Part shown: positions 48,994-56,709 of the stretch, in pieces
How the letters are laid out: every line of letters begins with the position of its first letter
Numbering within the stretch: position 1 is the stretch's first letter
Source: Streptomyces aurantiogriseus
Lineage (GTDB): Bacteria; Actinomycetota; Actinomycetes; Streptomycetales; Streptomycetaceae
Assembly: GCF_014649375.1 (NCBI RefSeq)
Contig: NZ_BMSX01000019.1
Location: forward strand, 62,001 to 126,000
Length of the DNA stretch: 64,000 nucleotides
Reading direction: 5' to 3'
Translations under genes and position numbers: made by a program
Notes under the pieces: model-generated
The model's input: only the letters and a program-made list of their open reading frames with translations
What the model was told of the DNA's origin: nothing
Database searches by the model: none

Positions 48994-49328
48994 GCGGCGC
49001 TGCCCCCTTCGTCCTGCGGCAGGTCGGGCTTCGGCAGGTCGTCCTTGCGCGGAAGGTTCTTGCGCGGACCGTCCTTCCGCGGGTCGTCGTTGCGCAGTCG
49101 GGCGACGAGAGCGGCGATCGCGCTGACGGACCGGAAGTTTTCCAGCGACACCTCGTGCAGCGGAACGGTGATCCGGAACTCGGTCTGCAGGAAGTGGACG
49201 AGGTCGAAGACCCCCGCGGAGTCGATGATGTTCAGCTCGGCGATCGGCGTCTGTGGCCCCAGCCCCTCGGCGTCGCCGTCCATCCAGACGTCGGCGATGT
49301 AGTCGGTGATCAGCTTCTGCGGAGTCAT
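48990..49328 (-). CDS. redO: RedO, prolyl/pyrrolyl carrier protein
   Basis: A 112-residue peptidyl carrier protein. The phosphopantetheine Ser lies in NIIDSAGVFDLV near residue 37. RedM loads proline on it, and RedW oxidises the bound proline to pyrrole-2-carboxyl. AAGGA precedes the ATG at 49328. The last 30 or so residues are a charged Pro-Arg-Lys-Asp repeat (PRKDGPRKNLPRKDD) after the carrier fold, encoded by a 15-bp minisatellite. Typical carrier proteins are 80-90 residues, so the tail is additional. Confidence 0.88.
   Translation of the reverse strand: MTPQKLITDYIADVWMDGDAEGLGPQTPIAELNIIDSAGVFDLVHFLQTEFRITVPLHEVSLENFRSVSAIAALVARLRNDDPRKDGPRKNLPRKDDLPKPDLPQDEGGSAA
49040..49100. repeat. 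15-bp coding minisatellite in redO 3' end
   Basis: About four imperfect 15-bp units (for example ACCGTCCTTCCGCGG and AAGGTTCTTGCGCGG on the plus strand) encode Pro-Arg-Lys-Asp/Asn-x repeats in the C-terminal tail of RedO. Confidence 0.75.
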
Positions 49329-49435
49329 GGTCGTCCTTGGTCGAGTCCTCACGGTTGAGTCGTCCGCACGTGCGCGACGGCGTGACCGTCGGTCGAAGCC
49401 ACGGCGCGCCGCCCTCGGAGGGTGGCGGCAGGCCC

Positions 49436-50437
49436 TCAGACGGGGTCGATGGCAGGCCAGGTGAGCATCGACGCGCCCCAGGTGAGGCCACCGCCGAACG
49501 CCGTGAGAAGCACCCGGTCTCCCGGCCTGAGCACCCGCTCGGTGTGCGCGTGGTCGAGCGCCAGCGGTATGGAGGCCGCCGCCGTGTTGCCCACTCGGGC
49601 GATGTTGCTGACCGTGCGCTCGTACGGGATGCCGATCTCGTCGGCCAGGCGCTCGATGATGCGTTGGTTCGCCTGGTGGCTCACGAGGCGGTCGACGTCC
49701 CCCGGCCGCCGTCCCGCACGGTCCAGAACCGCCCGGGCGCACTCCCCCATGCGCTGCACGGCCAGCCGGAACACCTTCTTGCCCTGCATGGTGAAGTAGT
49801 AGTCGGCGGCACCGGGCCCCGCGGCCGGGTCGGCCGGCGGCGGGCCACCGGCCGGCACCGTGATGAGATCCCTGCCCTCGCCGTCGCTGCGCAGCTCGAA
49901 CGGGCCGAGGGCGCCCGGCTCGTCCGGGCTTCCGGCGCGCAGCACCACGGCCCCCGCGCCGTCGCCGAAGATGACCGACGTGGACCGGTCGTCCGGGTTG
50001 AGGATCCGGGAGAAGGTCTCGGCGCCGATCACCAGTGCGCGGGCGGAGACACCCAGGGCGATGAGACCCGACGCGGTGGCGAGCGCGTACAGGAACCCGG
50101 TGCAGACCGCCGCGACGTCGTAGGCCGCCGCATGTCCGAGGCCCAGCCTGGCGGCGACCGCCGGGGCCGTGGCGGGACAGGGCCGGTCGGGGGTCGTGGT
50201 GGCCACGACGACGGTGTCGGCATGGGGATCGCCGGAGGACTTCAGCGCCCGGGAGCCGGCGCCGACAGCCAGGTCGGAGGTCCCCGTGCCGTCCGTGACG
50301 ACGTAGCGCTGCCGTATCCCGGTCCGTGACCGGATCCATGCGTCGGAGGTGTCCAGCCTGGCCGCGAGCTCGTCGTTGGTGACCAGCCGGGGCGGCAGGC
50401 AGCTCCCGATGCCGTCCAGTACGGCCACGCGGGTCAC
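49436..50437 (-). CDS. redP: RedP, beta-ketoacyl-ACP synthase III
   Basis: A 333-residue KAS III. The catalytic triad is visible as Cys in DVAAVCTGFLYA, His in LVSHQANQRI and Asn in ARVGNTAAASIP, and the C-terminal LLTAFGGGLTWGA is typical. RedP primes the dedicated fatty-acid pathway by condensing acetyl-CoA with malonyl-RedQ, leading to the undecyl chain. The GTG start at 50437 has only a weak RBS. It is the first gene of the leftward operon and is divergent from redQ across a SARP-type repeat array. Confidence 0.92.
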   Translation of the reverse strand: MTRVAVLDGIGSCLPPRLVTNDELAARLDTSDAWIRSRTGIRQRYVVTDGTGTSDLAVGAGSRALKSSGDPHADTVVVATTTPDRPCPATAPAVAARLGLGHAAAYDVAAVCTGFLYALATASGLIALGVSARALVIGAETFSRILNPDDRSTSVIFGDGAGAVVLRAGSPDEPGALGPFELRSDGEGRDLITVPAGGPPPADPAAGPGAADYYFTMQGKKVFRLAVQRMGECARAVLDRAGRRPGDVDRLVSHQANQRIIERLADEIGIPYERTVSNIARVGNTAAASIPLALDHAHTERVLRPGDRVLLTAFGGGLTWGASMLTWPAIDPV

Positions 50438-50556
50438 CGGCCACCGCCGTGGAGCCGGTGGCGGTGCAGGGTCTCCCGGCGAAGTCTGTGCCGACGGCAG
50501 GAATTCACGCCTGTGCTCCTCGGATGCGGTACGGCCGAATGGTTCGGGTCGTGCCG

Positions 50557-50651
50557 AGTCTGTCGGCCGGGGCTGACCGCCCGCTGACCGCCGACTGACC
50601 CGGCGCAGGTCAGCGGCCGGTCAGCGGGCGGTCAGCCCGCCTGCCCAGACT
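50557..50651. promoter_or_regulatory. Symmetrical SARP (RedD) binding array with two divergent promoters
   Basis: Three GGTCAGC heptamers start at 50608, 50619 and 50630 (11-bp pitch), and three on the opposite strand as CTGACC at 50573, 50584 and 50595 (11-bp pitch). The outer 21 bp (50570-50590 and 50618-50638) are perfect inverted repeats. On each side the last heptamer plus one base is followed by exactly 8 bp and then CAGACT: 50646-50651 for redQ, and the complement of 50557-50562 for redP. Direct heptamer repeats at 11-bp pitch ending 8 bp from the -10 are the known SARP promoter rule, so RedD is the probable ligand. Nothing else is seen in 50438-50741. Confidence 0.85.
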
Positions 50652-50741
50652 GCGGCATGACGCCGTGCACCGGCCGCGCCGGGCCGTCGACGGACCGTCT
50701 CCCGGAAAACGGACCATCTCCTGGAAAGGCGAATCACCTTC

Positions 50742-50987
50742 ATGAGCGCCACTTACGACAAACTCGTCGATCTGCTGGTCGGCCGCTTCGCGGTGGAGCG
50801 TACGGAGATCGGGCCCGACGTCACTTTCCGGGAGCTCGAGATGGACTCGCTGTTCCTGGTGGAGCTGGTGCTGGTGATCCAGTCCGAGTTCGGGGTGGGC
50901 CTGGACGAGGACGCGGCATCGCCGGACGACACCGTCGCCCAGGCGGCGGAGCTGATCGAGAGCCGGACCGCGGCTGCGGCCTCGTGA
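50742..50987 (+). CDS. redQ: RedQ, acyl carrier protein
   Basis: An 81-residue acidic ACP. The phosphopantetheine Ser is in LEMDSLFLVEL near residue 37, with the helix I-IV pattern of type II fatty-acid carriers. It carries malonyl and the growing acyl chain for RedP and RedR, and dodecanoate is released from it by RedJ. It is the first gene of the rightward operon, and its TGA shares a base with redR's ATG (TGATG). Expression should depend on the SARP array 100 bp upstream. Confidence 0.92.
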   Translation: MSATYDKLVDLLVGRFAVERTEIGPDVTFRELEMDSLFLVELVLVIQSEFGVGLDEDAASPDDTVAQAAELIESRTAAAAS

Positions 50988-52210
50988 TGCCCGCGCCCGC
51001 CCTCGCCGTCACCGGGCTGGGCCTCGTCACCGCGGCCGGCATCGGCGCCGACACGACGTGGGAGCGGGTCTGCGCGGGGGTGCCGACGGCGGCGCGGAAT
51101 CCGGATCTGGACGGGCTGCCGGTGGACATCTCGTGCACCGTGCCCGGGCTGGACCCGGTCCGCGACGTCGGCCGGCGCAGTCCCCTGACACACGACCGCT
51201 TCATCCAGCTGGGGATCGTGGCGGCCCGTGAAGCGGTCGCCTCCTCCGGGCTCGACCCCGTCACCTGGGACGGGGCGCGGGTCGGCGTGGTCGTGGGGTG
51301 CGGCCTCGGTGGCGTCGGGACCTGGGAGGCGCAGCACCGCAGAATGCTCGGCCAGGGGCCGGACACGGTCTCCGCCCTGCTGGTCCCGATGCTCGTGCCG
51401 AACATGGTCGCCGGCCATCTGGCCATGGAGTTACGGGCCACCGGCCCGAACTTCGTCACCGCCACCGCCTGCGCGTCCGGTGCCACGGCGATCGGCGCGG
51501 CCGCCCGGCTCCTGCACGACGGCACCTGTGACGTCGTGGTCACCGGCGGAGCCGAGGCAGGGGTGAGCCCGCTGATGGTGACGGGCTTCGCCCGGATGGG
51601 CGCCCTGTCCCGGCGGCTCGACGAGCCCGCGGCGGCGTCCCGTCCCTTCGACGCCGACCGCGACGGCTTCGTCATCGGCGAGGGCAGCGGCATGCTCGTG
51701 CTGGAGCGGGAGGAGGACGCCAGGGCCCGCGGCGCCACGGTCCGGGCGCGGCTCGCCGGCTACGGCGCGTCGGCCGACGCCCATCACATCACCGCTCCCG
51801 ACCCCGAGGGCGGCGGCGTCCGGCAGGCGGTGCGGGCCGCGCTGCGGCAGGCCGCGGTGGTGCCGGCGGAGGTCGACCATGTGAACGCGCACGGCACCTC
51901 CACCCCGCTCAACGATGCGGTGGAGGCGCGTACGCTCCGCAAGCTGCTCGGCGACCGGGCGTCCGTCACCTCGGTCAAGGGCGTGCTCGGACACGCTCTG
52001 GGTGCCGCGGGGGCGATCGAGGCCGTGCTGACCGTCCTGACCGTCGAACGCTCGACCGTGCCGCCCACGGCGAATCTGGAACGCCAGGACCCGGGCGTGG
52101 AGTTGGACGTGGTCCACGGTGCTCCGCGCCGGCAGAGGGTTCGGGTCGCGATGAGCAACTCGTTCGGCTTCGGCGGCCAGAACGCGGTGCTGGTCTTCAC
52201 GTCCGCCTGA
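50987..52210 (+). CDS. redR: RedR, beta-ketoacyl-ACP synthase II (contains a TTA codon)
   Basis: A 407-residue KAS II elongating the acyl chain on RedQ. The catalytic Cys is in TATACASGATAIG, with His in VNAHGTSTPLND and in KGVLGHALGAAGA. The TTA at 51431-51433 (codon 149, in AMELRATG) is in frame. This rare Leu codon is read by the bldA tRNA, so elongation may be tied to development. The ATG at 50987 is coupled to redQ. Together with RedP it forms the dedicated fatty-acid synthase for the 2-undecylpyrrole half. The 100-bp gap to the next gene is unremarkable. Confidence 0.92.
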   Translation: MPAPALAVTGLGLVTAAGIGADTTWERVCAGVPTAARNPDLDGLPVDISCTVPGLDPVRDVGRRSPLTHDRFIQLGIVAAREAVASSGLDPVTWDGARVGVVVGCGLGGVGTWEAQHRRMLGQGPDTVSALLVPMLVPNMVAGHLAMELRATGPNFVTATACASGATAIGAAARLLHDGTCDVVVTGGAEAGVSPLMVTGFARMGALSRRLDEPAAASRPFDADRDGFVIGEGSGMLVLEREEDARARGATVRARLAGYGASADAHHITAPDPEGGGVRQAVRAALRQAAVVPAEVDHVNAHGTSTPLNDAVEARTLRKLLGDRASVTSVKGVLGHALGAAGAIEAVLTVLTVERSTVPPTANLERQDPGVELDVVHGAPRRQRVRVAMSNSFGFGGQNAVLVFTSA

Positions 52211-52309
52211 GCCCGAGCCGCCCGGCACACCGGCCCCCGCATCACGTCCCGCAGCTGACGAGCGCTGCACTTCCCCCAGCTACGAGAACCGGAAGCAGGT
52301 GACGGCACC

Positions 52310-53200
52310 ATGACCTTCACGGTCCCCGACCGCGAGCTCCGGACGCTCGAAGACCGGGTGCGGACCGCGCTGAAGAACGCCGACGGCACGGGCTTGGGCG
52401 TGCTCGGCTACGGCGAGGTCACCCTCGTCCTGAGTCTGGAGACCGAACACGGCGCCTTCGCCTGCAAGCGGCTGCCGGTCTTCCCGACGCGGGACCGCTT
52501 CGAGCGCTACGAACGCACCCTCGCCGCGTACCTCGAGCGGCTGGAGAACGGCGGGGTACGGGTTGCCGAGACGCGCCTGTGGCACACACCCCTGCCCTCG
52601 GGGCGGATCGTGGGCTACTGCGTCCAACGGGCCCTGCCCGCCCCGCGTCTGTGCTCCCGTCTCCTGCACACCGAGGGCGAGCTGTGGGCGGAGGACTTCT
52701 TCGCCCGTTTCCTCGACCAGGTCGACGGCGTCGTCAGTCCGTCGCTCGGGCTGGACGCGCAGGCGTCGAACTGGGCCGACGTCGGCGGTGCGCTGGTCTA
52801 CCTGGACGTGACGACGCCGCTCATGCGCGACACCCGCGGCCGTGAACTGCTGGACGTGCGCCTGTTCTGCACATCCCTGCCCTGGGTCCTGCGCGACGCG
52901 GTCCGCATCTGCACGGCGACGTCGATCTTCGACAAGTTCTACACCACGCGTGGCGTGGTCCTGGACTTCCTCGGCAACCTGCACAAGGAACGGCTGGAGA
53001 AGCTGATCCCCGGATTCCTGGAACAGGCCAACGCGCGCCTCGCCAGGCCCCTCACCGCGGAGGAGGTGGCGGCGTACTACCGGGGCGACGCGCGGATGTG
53101 GGAGGTCATCCAGCGGCTGCGCAAGGCCGACCGCTTCTGGCACCGCACGGTCCGCCGACGCACCTACCCGTTCCTGCTGCCGCCCGATGTCGACCGCTGA
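52310..53200 (+). CDS. Conserved hypothetical protein of prodiginine clusters (RedS/RedT position)
   Basis: A 296-residue soluble protein without a named catalytic motif. Visible features are the N-terminal LGYGEVTLVLSLETEHGAFACKRLP (a strand-turn pattern reminiscent of kinase-like folds; quoted in part: GYGEVTLVLSL), then ASNWADVGGALVYLDVTTP and FDKFYTTRGVVLDFLG. The position between redR and redU corresponds to redS/redT in the S. coelicolor cluster, where two genes are reported; only one is here. Its 3' end overlaps redU by 14 bp. The function is unknown. The GYGE...ACKR and D-V-T pattern could suggest an aminoglycoside-kinase-like nucleotide fold, but I would not rely on it. Confidence 0.75.
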   Translation: MTFTVPDRELRTLEDRVRTALKNADGTGLGVLGYGEVTLVLSLETEHGAFACKRLPVFPTRDRFERYERTLAAYLERLENGGVRVAETRLWHTPLPSGRIVGYCVQRALPAPRLCSRLLHTEGELWAEDFFARFLDQVDGVVSPSLGLDAQASNWADVGGALVYLDVTTPLMRDTRGRELLDVRLFCTSLPWVLRDAVRICTATSIFDKFYTTRGVVLDFLGNLHKERLEKLIPGFLEQANARLARPLTAEEVAAYYRGDARMWEVIQRLRKADRFWHRTVRRRTYPFLLPPDVDR

Positions 53201-54032
53201 CGCATGGCCGCCGCGACCCGCGCCGCTCCCCCGTGCGCCCGGCCCGCTCCGGCCGAGGGCGGCGTCCGCGGCGCACGCGGCATTCGCGGAAGAGCGCCTC
53301 GTGCTGGACCGGGCCCGGCCGCTGCACGTGGCGCACCTGGCCGACCGGCTCACCGTCGCGGTGGTGTCCGTCGCGTGGCTGCGCGCGCAGAGTGAGGCGG
53401 TGCTGGCCCGGCTGGAAGCCCGGCACCTGGCCCCGGAGGAGGCTGCCCGGGCGGCCGCCCTGCACGTGCCCAGGCGCCGCTACGAGTGGCTGGCGGGCCG
53501 GTTCGCAGTGAAGCACGGCGTCTGCGCGTACCTGCGGCGGCACCGGGGCCGGGACGCCGGTACCCGTGCTGTCCGGGTCGGCGCCGTCCCGCACGGGCCG
53601 ATGGCGGGCCGGCCCGTGGTCGACGCGCCGGTCGGCGTCGGGATCTCCCACTCCGGGGACTTCGCCGTGGCCGCGTGCGGACCGCACGCCGTCGGGATCG
53701 ACCTGGAGCACCGTCGCACTCTGTCGCCTCCGCTCGCCCTGCTCCTCTCCCGCGAGGGGGATCCGCGCTCCCCCTGCCCGGAGGGCGGACGCCTGGCCGG
53801 AATGCCGCTGCCGCTGCGCTGGGCGTGCAAGGAGGCGGTGCTCAAGTACTACGGGTTCGGGCTGCGCGTCGACTTCCGCGAGGTCGCCCTCACCGGCTGG
53901 CACCACGACGGGTGGTTCTCCTGGCGCGCGGGCCCCGGCCTGTTGCGGCACGCACCGACCGCGGACCGTGCCGCGCCGCGGACCTGGGCGCGTGAGGTCG
54001 GCGGCTGCTTCCTGGCCCTTGTGTGGACGTGA
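53187..54032 (+). CDS. redU: RedU, 4'-phosphopantetheinyl transferase
   Basis: A 281-residue Sfp-type transferase that converts apo carrier proteins (RedO, RedN, RedL, RedQ) to holo form using CoA. The substrate motif is GRFAVKHGV, the metal motif VGIDLEHRR and the helix motif RWACKEAVLKYYGFGLR. The first 40 residues are Pro/Ala/Arg-rich and unconserved, so a later start is possible, but the ATG at 53187 overlaps the upstream gene in the usual coupled way. In S. coelicolor RedU acts on the pyrrolyl carrier domains. Confidence 0.9.
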   Translation: MSTADAWPPRPAPLPRAPGPLRPRAASAAHAAFAEERLVLDRARPLHVAHLADRLTVAVVSVAWLRAQSEAVLARLEARHLAPEEAARAAALHVPRRRYEWLAGRFAVKHGVCAYLRRHRGRDAGTRAVRVGAVPHGPMAGRPVVDAPVGVGISHSGDFAVAACGPHAVGIDLEHRRTLSPPLALLLSREGDPRSPCPEGGRLAGMPLPLRWACKEAVLKYYGFGLRVDFREVALTGWHHDGWFSWRAGPGLLRHAPTADRAAPRTWAREVGGCFLALVWT

Positions 54033-54092
54033 GCATGCTCCTGGCGCGGTGGGTGTCCGTCTGTGGAAGTGAACCGACCTCTGTGGAAGTGA
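54022..54092 (+). repeat. Three direct repeats before redV
   Basis: TGTGGACGTGA at 54022-54032 and TGTGGAAGTGA at 54062-54072 and 54082-54092 are spaced 40 and 20 bp. The last lies directly before the redV RBS, and the first overlaps the redU stop. They may be regulatory or the result of slippage. Confidence 0.45.
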
Positions 54093-54105
54093 GGTGGAGG
54101 ACGGC

Positions 54106-55299
54106 ATGCCGTCGCCATCGTCCCGTCCCGCGCCGTCGCCGGTGCGGCCGTTCCCCGACGCGCTCGACGAGGCGACGCGCTGCGCGGCGCTGAGTCCCTC
54201 GTCGCACAACTGCCAGCCATGGGCACTGGCCAGGGCCGTGACCGGGCAGGCGCGTGCCAGGGCGGCCGCGTTCCTGGGCCTCGCGGAGGACGACCCCGGG
54301 CAGGTACCTCCTCTCCACGGCGGCACCGAGTACCTGGCGCTCGCCCTGGATGAGCGCCGCCGCCTCGTCGCGCTGCCCGCGCACGCCGTCGAGATGGGCG
54401 TGAGCTGCGGCGCGTACTGGCGGGTGCTGCTGCGCGCGCTGGCCGCCCAGGGCTGGGCAGTGGTGCGGTCGCGTACCGTGGAGGCGCCCGGCGCCTGCCC
54501 GTTCGGGCCTGTCTGGCCCCGCGAGTGGAGCCTGCTGTGCGTGGCGGCGCTGCGGCGTGGTGCAGCCTCGGACGAACGCCTCGCCGACCTCGGTGCCATG
54601 GCGCGGGAGCGGCGCACCAACCGATCGCCGTACCGAACGGCTCTGCTCGATCCCGGCCTCCTCGAACGCCTCGCCCGCCCCGCCCACGCTGCGGACGGCC
54701 TCGGCGGGATCGACGTCCGGCACGTCACGGAGCCGACGGCGCTGGAGGTCTTCGCGACGCTGCTCGCCCGGCACGCGGGCCGGGACTTCAGCCATCACCG
54801 TGCCTGGAGCGAGACGCACTCGTTCCTCCGCCGGAGCGAAGCCGACGCACGCGGCCGTGGCGACGGCTTCACCCTCACCCAGTTGTTCGGGCCGATGTCG
54901 CGGACCCACCACCTGGCCAGGCGCCTGGCCCTGACGCCGTCGGCGATGCGGGTGCTGAGCCGTGTGGGGTACGACAGGCGCCTCGCCGCTGGGCTCGCGA
55001 CGCTGGCCCGGTGTTCCCCCGCCGTGGTGGCGATGGGCTTCACCGGCGTCGCCCCCGGGCCGGGCGACGCCCTGCGCGGCGGGGCGCGGCTGGTGGACTA
55101 CTGGCTCCAGGCCACGTGCTCCGGCCTCGCTCTGCATCCGATCAGCATTCTGGTGCAGCACGACGACCTGAGGCTCGAGACGCAGACCGCACTCGGTCTT
55201 CCCGGACACACGTTCTTCCTCGCCCGGCTCGGCCGGCCCACCACCGGCAGCCCGCCGGCCCCGCGCTGTGCCGCATCCTCACGACACCGCCCGATCTGA
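54106..55299 (+). CDS. redV: RedV, nitroreductase-like oxidoreductase
   Basis: A 397-residue protein with nitroreductase/SagB-like flavin segments: AALSPSSHNCQPWALAR near the N-terminus, RERRTNRSPY in the middle, and a C-terminal SGLALHPISILVQ region. The ATG at 54106 is preferred over GTG 54094 because GGAGG lies 5-6 nt upstream. By position and family it equals RedV, thought to be an FMN-dependent oxidoreductase acting in the bipyrrole (MBC) half, for example the oxidation of the alcohol to the aldehyde; this role is not proven. The C-terminal 20 residues are disordered. Confidence 0.82.
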   Translation: MPSPSSRPAPSPVRPFPDALDEATRCAALSPSSHNCQPWALARAVTGQARARAAAFLGLAEDDPGQVPPLHGGTEYLALALDERRRLVALPAHAVEMGVSCGAYWRVLLRALAAQGWAVVRSRTVEAPGACPFGPVWPREWSLLCVAALRRGAASDERLADLGAMARERRTNRSPYRTALLDPGLLERLARPAHAADGLGGIDVRHVTEPTALEVFATLLARHAGRDFSHHRAWSETHSFLRRSEADARGRGDGFTLTQLFGPMSRTHHLARRLALTPSAMRVLSRVGYDRRLAAGLATLARCSPAVVAMGFTGVAPGPGDALRGGARLVDYWLQATCSGLALHPISILVQHDDLRLETQTALGLPGHTFFLARLGRPTTGSPPAPRCAASSRHRPI

Positions 55300-55505
55300 A
55301 AATACGAGAGCGCAGTACGGCTGCCCGCTCCCGCGGACTTCCGAAAATGCCCCACAGACTCTCCCCGTGAATATGAGCGCCGAAATCCAGCCAGGCCGAA
55401 GCAGGATTCCAGCCAGCAGAAACGTCCCCGCCGACTAACCGCAGTCTTCTTTCCCGGGCCGCTTGCAGAGCACCATGAAAGCGCCCCGAGAAGCGCCGCA
55501 CAACC

Positions 55506-55535
55506 TTACCCGCGTCACTGCTCGCGTGCTAATGT
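55506..55535 (+). promoter_or_regulatory. Candidate redZ promoter
   Basis: TTACCC (55506-55511) and TAATGT (55530-55535) are separated by 18 bp and lie 25-120 bp before the leader ORF and redZ. The 55300-55560 spacer is less GC-rich than neighbouring genes, as expected for a regulated promoter region. No repeat resembling the redP/redQ array is present, so redZ is probably not under RedD. Confidence 0.4.
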
Positions 55536-55559
55536 GAGGCGCCTCAAGTAAACGGGGAA

Positions 55560-55661
55560 ATGATGCACATGGCTCAGTGGTTATTGATGCTTCAACCGCC
55601 TTCCCTCCGCGCTGGGACTCCTCGCACAGCCGCCCGGCAGGACCCCTGGGGGCGCCGGTGA
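55560..55661 (+). CDS. Possible 33-codon leader ORF coupled to redZ
   Basis: An ATG at 55560 (alternatives at 55563 and 55569) opens a 33-codon frame beginning MMHMAQWLLMLQPP and ending in TGA at 55659-55661. The stop overlaps the GTG start of redZ (GTGA). GGGGAA lies just upstream of the ATG. Codon 8 is TTA, the bldA-dependent Leu codon. If translated, it would couple redZ expression to bldA twice. It may equally be chance; redZ could also start upstream at 55577 in its own frame, which would argue against the leader. Confidence 0.35.
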   Translation: MMHMAQWLLMLQPPSLRAGTPRTAARQDPWGRR

Positions 55662-56335
55662 GCATTCATGTGGTCGTCTACTGCGACGAGGCGATCATGG
55701 GCGCCGGCCTGTCCGCCCTTCTGCGACAGCACGACCTCGACGTCCGGGTGGAGACCTCGCTGGACCGCGCACGCAGGGCGGCCGTCGAGTCCCGTCCCGA
55801 CGCGCTCATCGTCGTCGCCCCGGTCCTCACCGTCGACGACAGATGCGAACTCGCCGAACTCTCCCGCCTGAGCCGGGTCATCCTGCTCAGCACCGCGGAG
55901 TACGCCCACCGCGCATTCGAGGCACTTCGACACGGCGTGCATGCGGTGCTCTCCTTGGAGAGTTCGGCCGTGGCGCTCATCCACGTCATCACGACAGTGG
56001 TCCAAGACAATTCCCTGGTGGCCCCTCTGGCCGCCCGCACATCACTCGGAAAGCAATTCGAGAAGAAACCGGCACCCCCGATGGGGCACGTCGCCGAAAG
56101 ACTCACCCCACGGGAAAGAGAAATTCTTCTGTTATTGACCCGGGGAATCTCCAACGCCGAAATCGCGCAGAAACTCTCGGTGTCCAAGGCAACGGTGCGG
56201 TCGCACGTCCACAACGTGCTGCGCAAGATGGGCACGTCCACCCGCGCCCAGGCCGTCGCCGTCGCCTACCAGTCCGGGCTGGTCGACGCGATCGCGTCCC
56301 CCGTCCGGCAGGCGAACACGACGGGCGCCGACTGA
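55658..56335 (+). CDS. redZ: RedZ, orphan response regulator (LuxR-type HTH) with TTA codon
   Basis: A 225-residue pathway regulator that activates redD. The N-terminal receiver-like domain (about 1-118) lacks the usual acidic pocket and phospho-acceptor: the expected Asp strand reads DALIVVAP, and the Lys region reads VLSLESS. The C-terminal NarL/LuxR HTH (about 150-210) has LTPREREILLLLTRG, ISNAEIAQKLSVSKATVRSH. An in-frame TTA lies at 56132-56134 in the LLLL run, as reported for S. coelicolor redZ, so translation needs the bldA tRNA. The GTG start at 55658 fits the domain boundary. Confidence 0.9.
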   Translation: MSIHVVVYCDEAIMGAGLSALLRQHDLDVRVETSLDRARRAAVESRPDALIVVAPVLTVDDRCELAELSRLSRVILLSTAEYAHRAFEALRHGVHAVLSLESSAVALIHVITTVVQDNSLVAPLAARTSLGKQFEKKPAPPMGHVAERLTPREREILLLLTRGISNAEIAQKLSVSKATVRSHVHNVLRKMGTSTRAQAVAVAYQSGLVDAIASPVRQANTTGAD

Positions 56336-56362
56336 CCCGCGGTCCCGGTCCGGGCCGCGTCG

Positions 56363-56683
56363 TCAGCAGGCGGCCCGATAACCGGGCCCGACGCGCTCGC
56401 CGACCACTTCGTCCACCACCTCGGCCATCGTGCCGAAACCGGCCACCAGGCCCCGGAAGACCTCCGAGCCCATGTCCCGCTCGAACTCCACCCGGCTGCC
56501 CACCTCGATGACCTCGACGTAGTGGAAGGGAGCCCCCGGGTCCGCCGAGACTCGCTGAACACTGAAGGACAGCACACTGGGCAGTTCGGAGCACGCGGCG
56601 TAGTCGACGTGCCGCACCCAGTCCTCGAAACGGGCGGGCTCGGTCTCCGCACGCAGCCGGATGCGGTGAATGATGAGATGCAC
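56363..56683 (-). CDS. redY: RedY, HapK/RedY-family small protein
   Basis: A 106-residue dimeric alpha+beta-barrel-like protein. LIIHRIRLRAETEPARFEDW at the start and HYVEVIEVGSRVEFERDM in the middle match the small RedY/HapK family found in prodiginine clusters. The GTG start at 56683 has a GGAGGGGAG-type RBS upstream. It lies 26 bp downstream of redW on the same strand and is convergent with redZ (27-bp gap, no clear terminator). Its biochemical role in the bipyrrole branch is not established. Confidence 0.85.
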   Translation of the reverse strand: MHLIIHRIRLRAETEPARFEDWVRHVDYAACSELPSVLSFSVQRVSADPGAPFHYVEVIEVGSRVEFERDMGSEVFRGLVAGFGTMAEVVDEVVGERVGPGYRAAC

Positions 56684-56709
56684 GGCGCTCTCCCCTCCTT
56701 CGTACGGCG

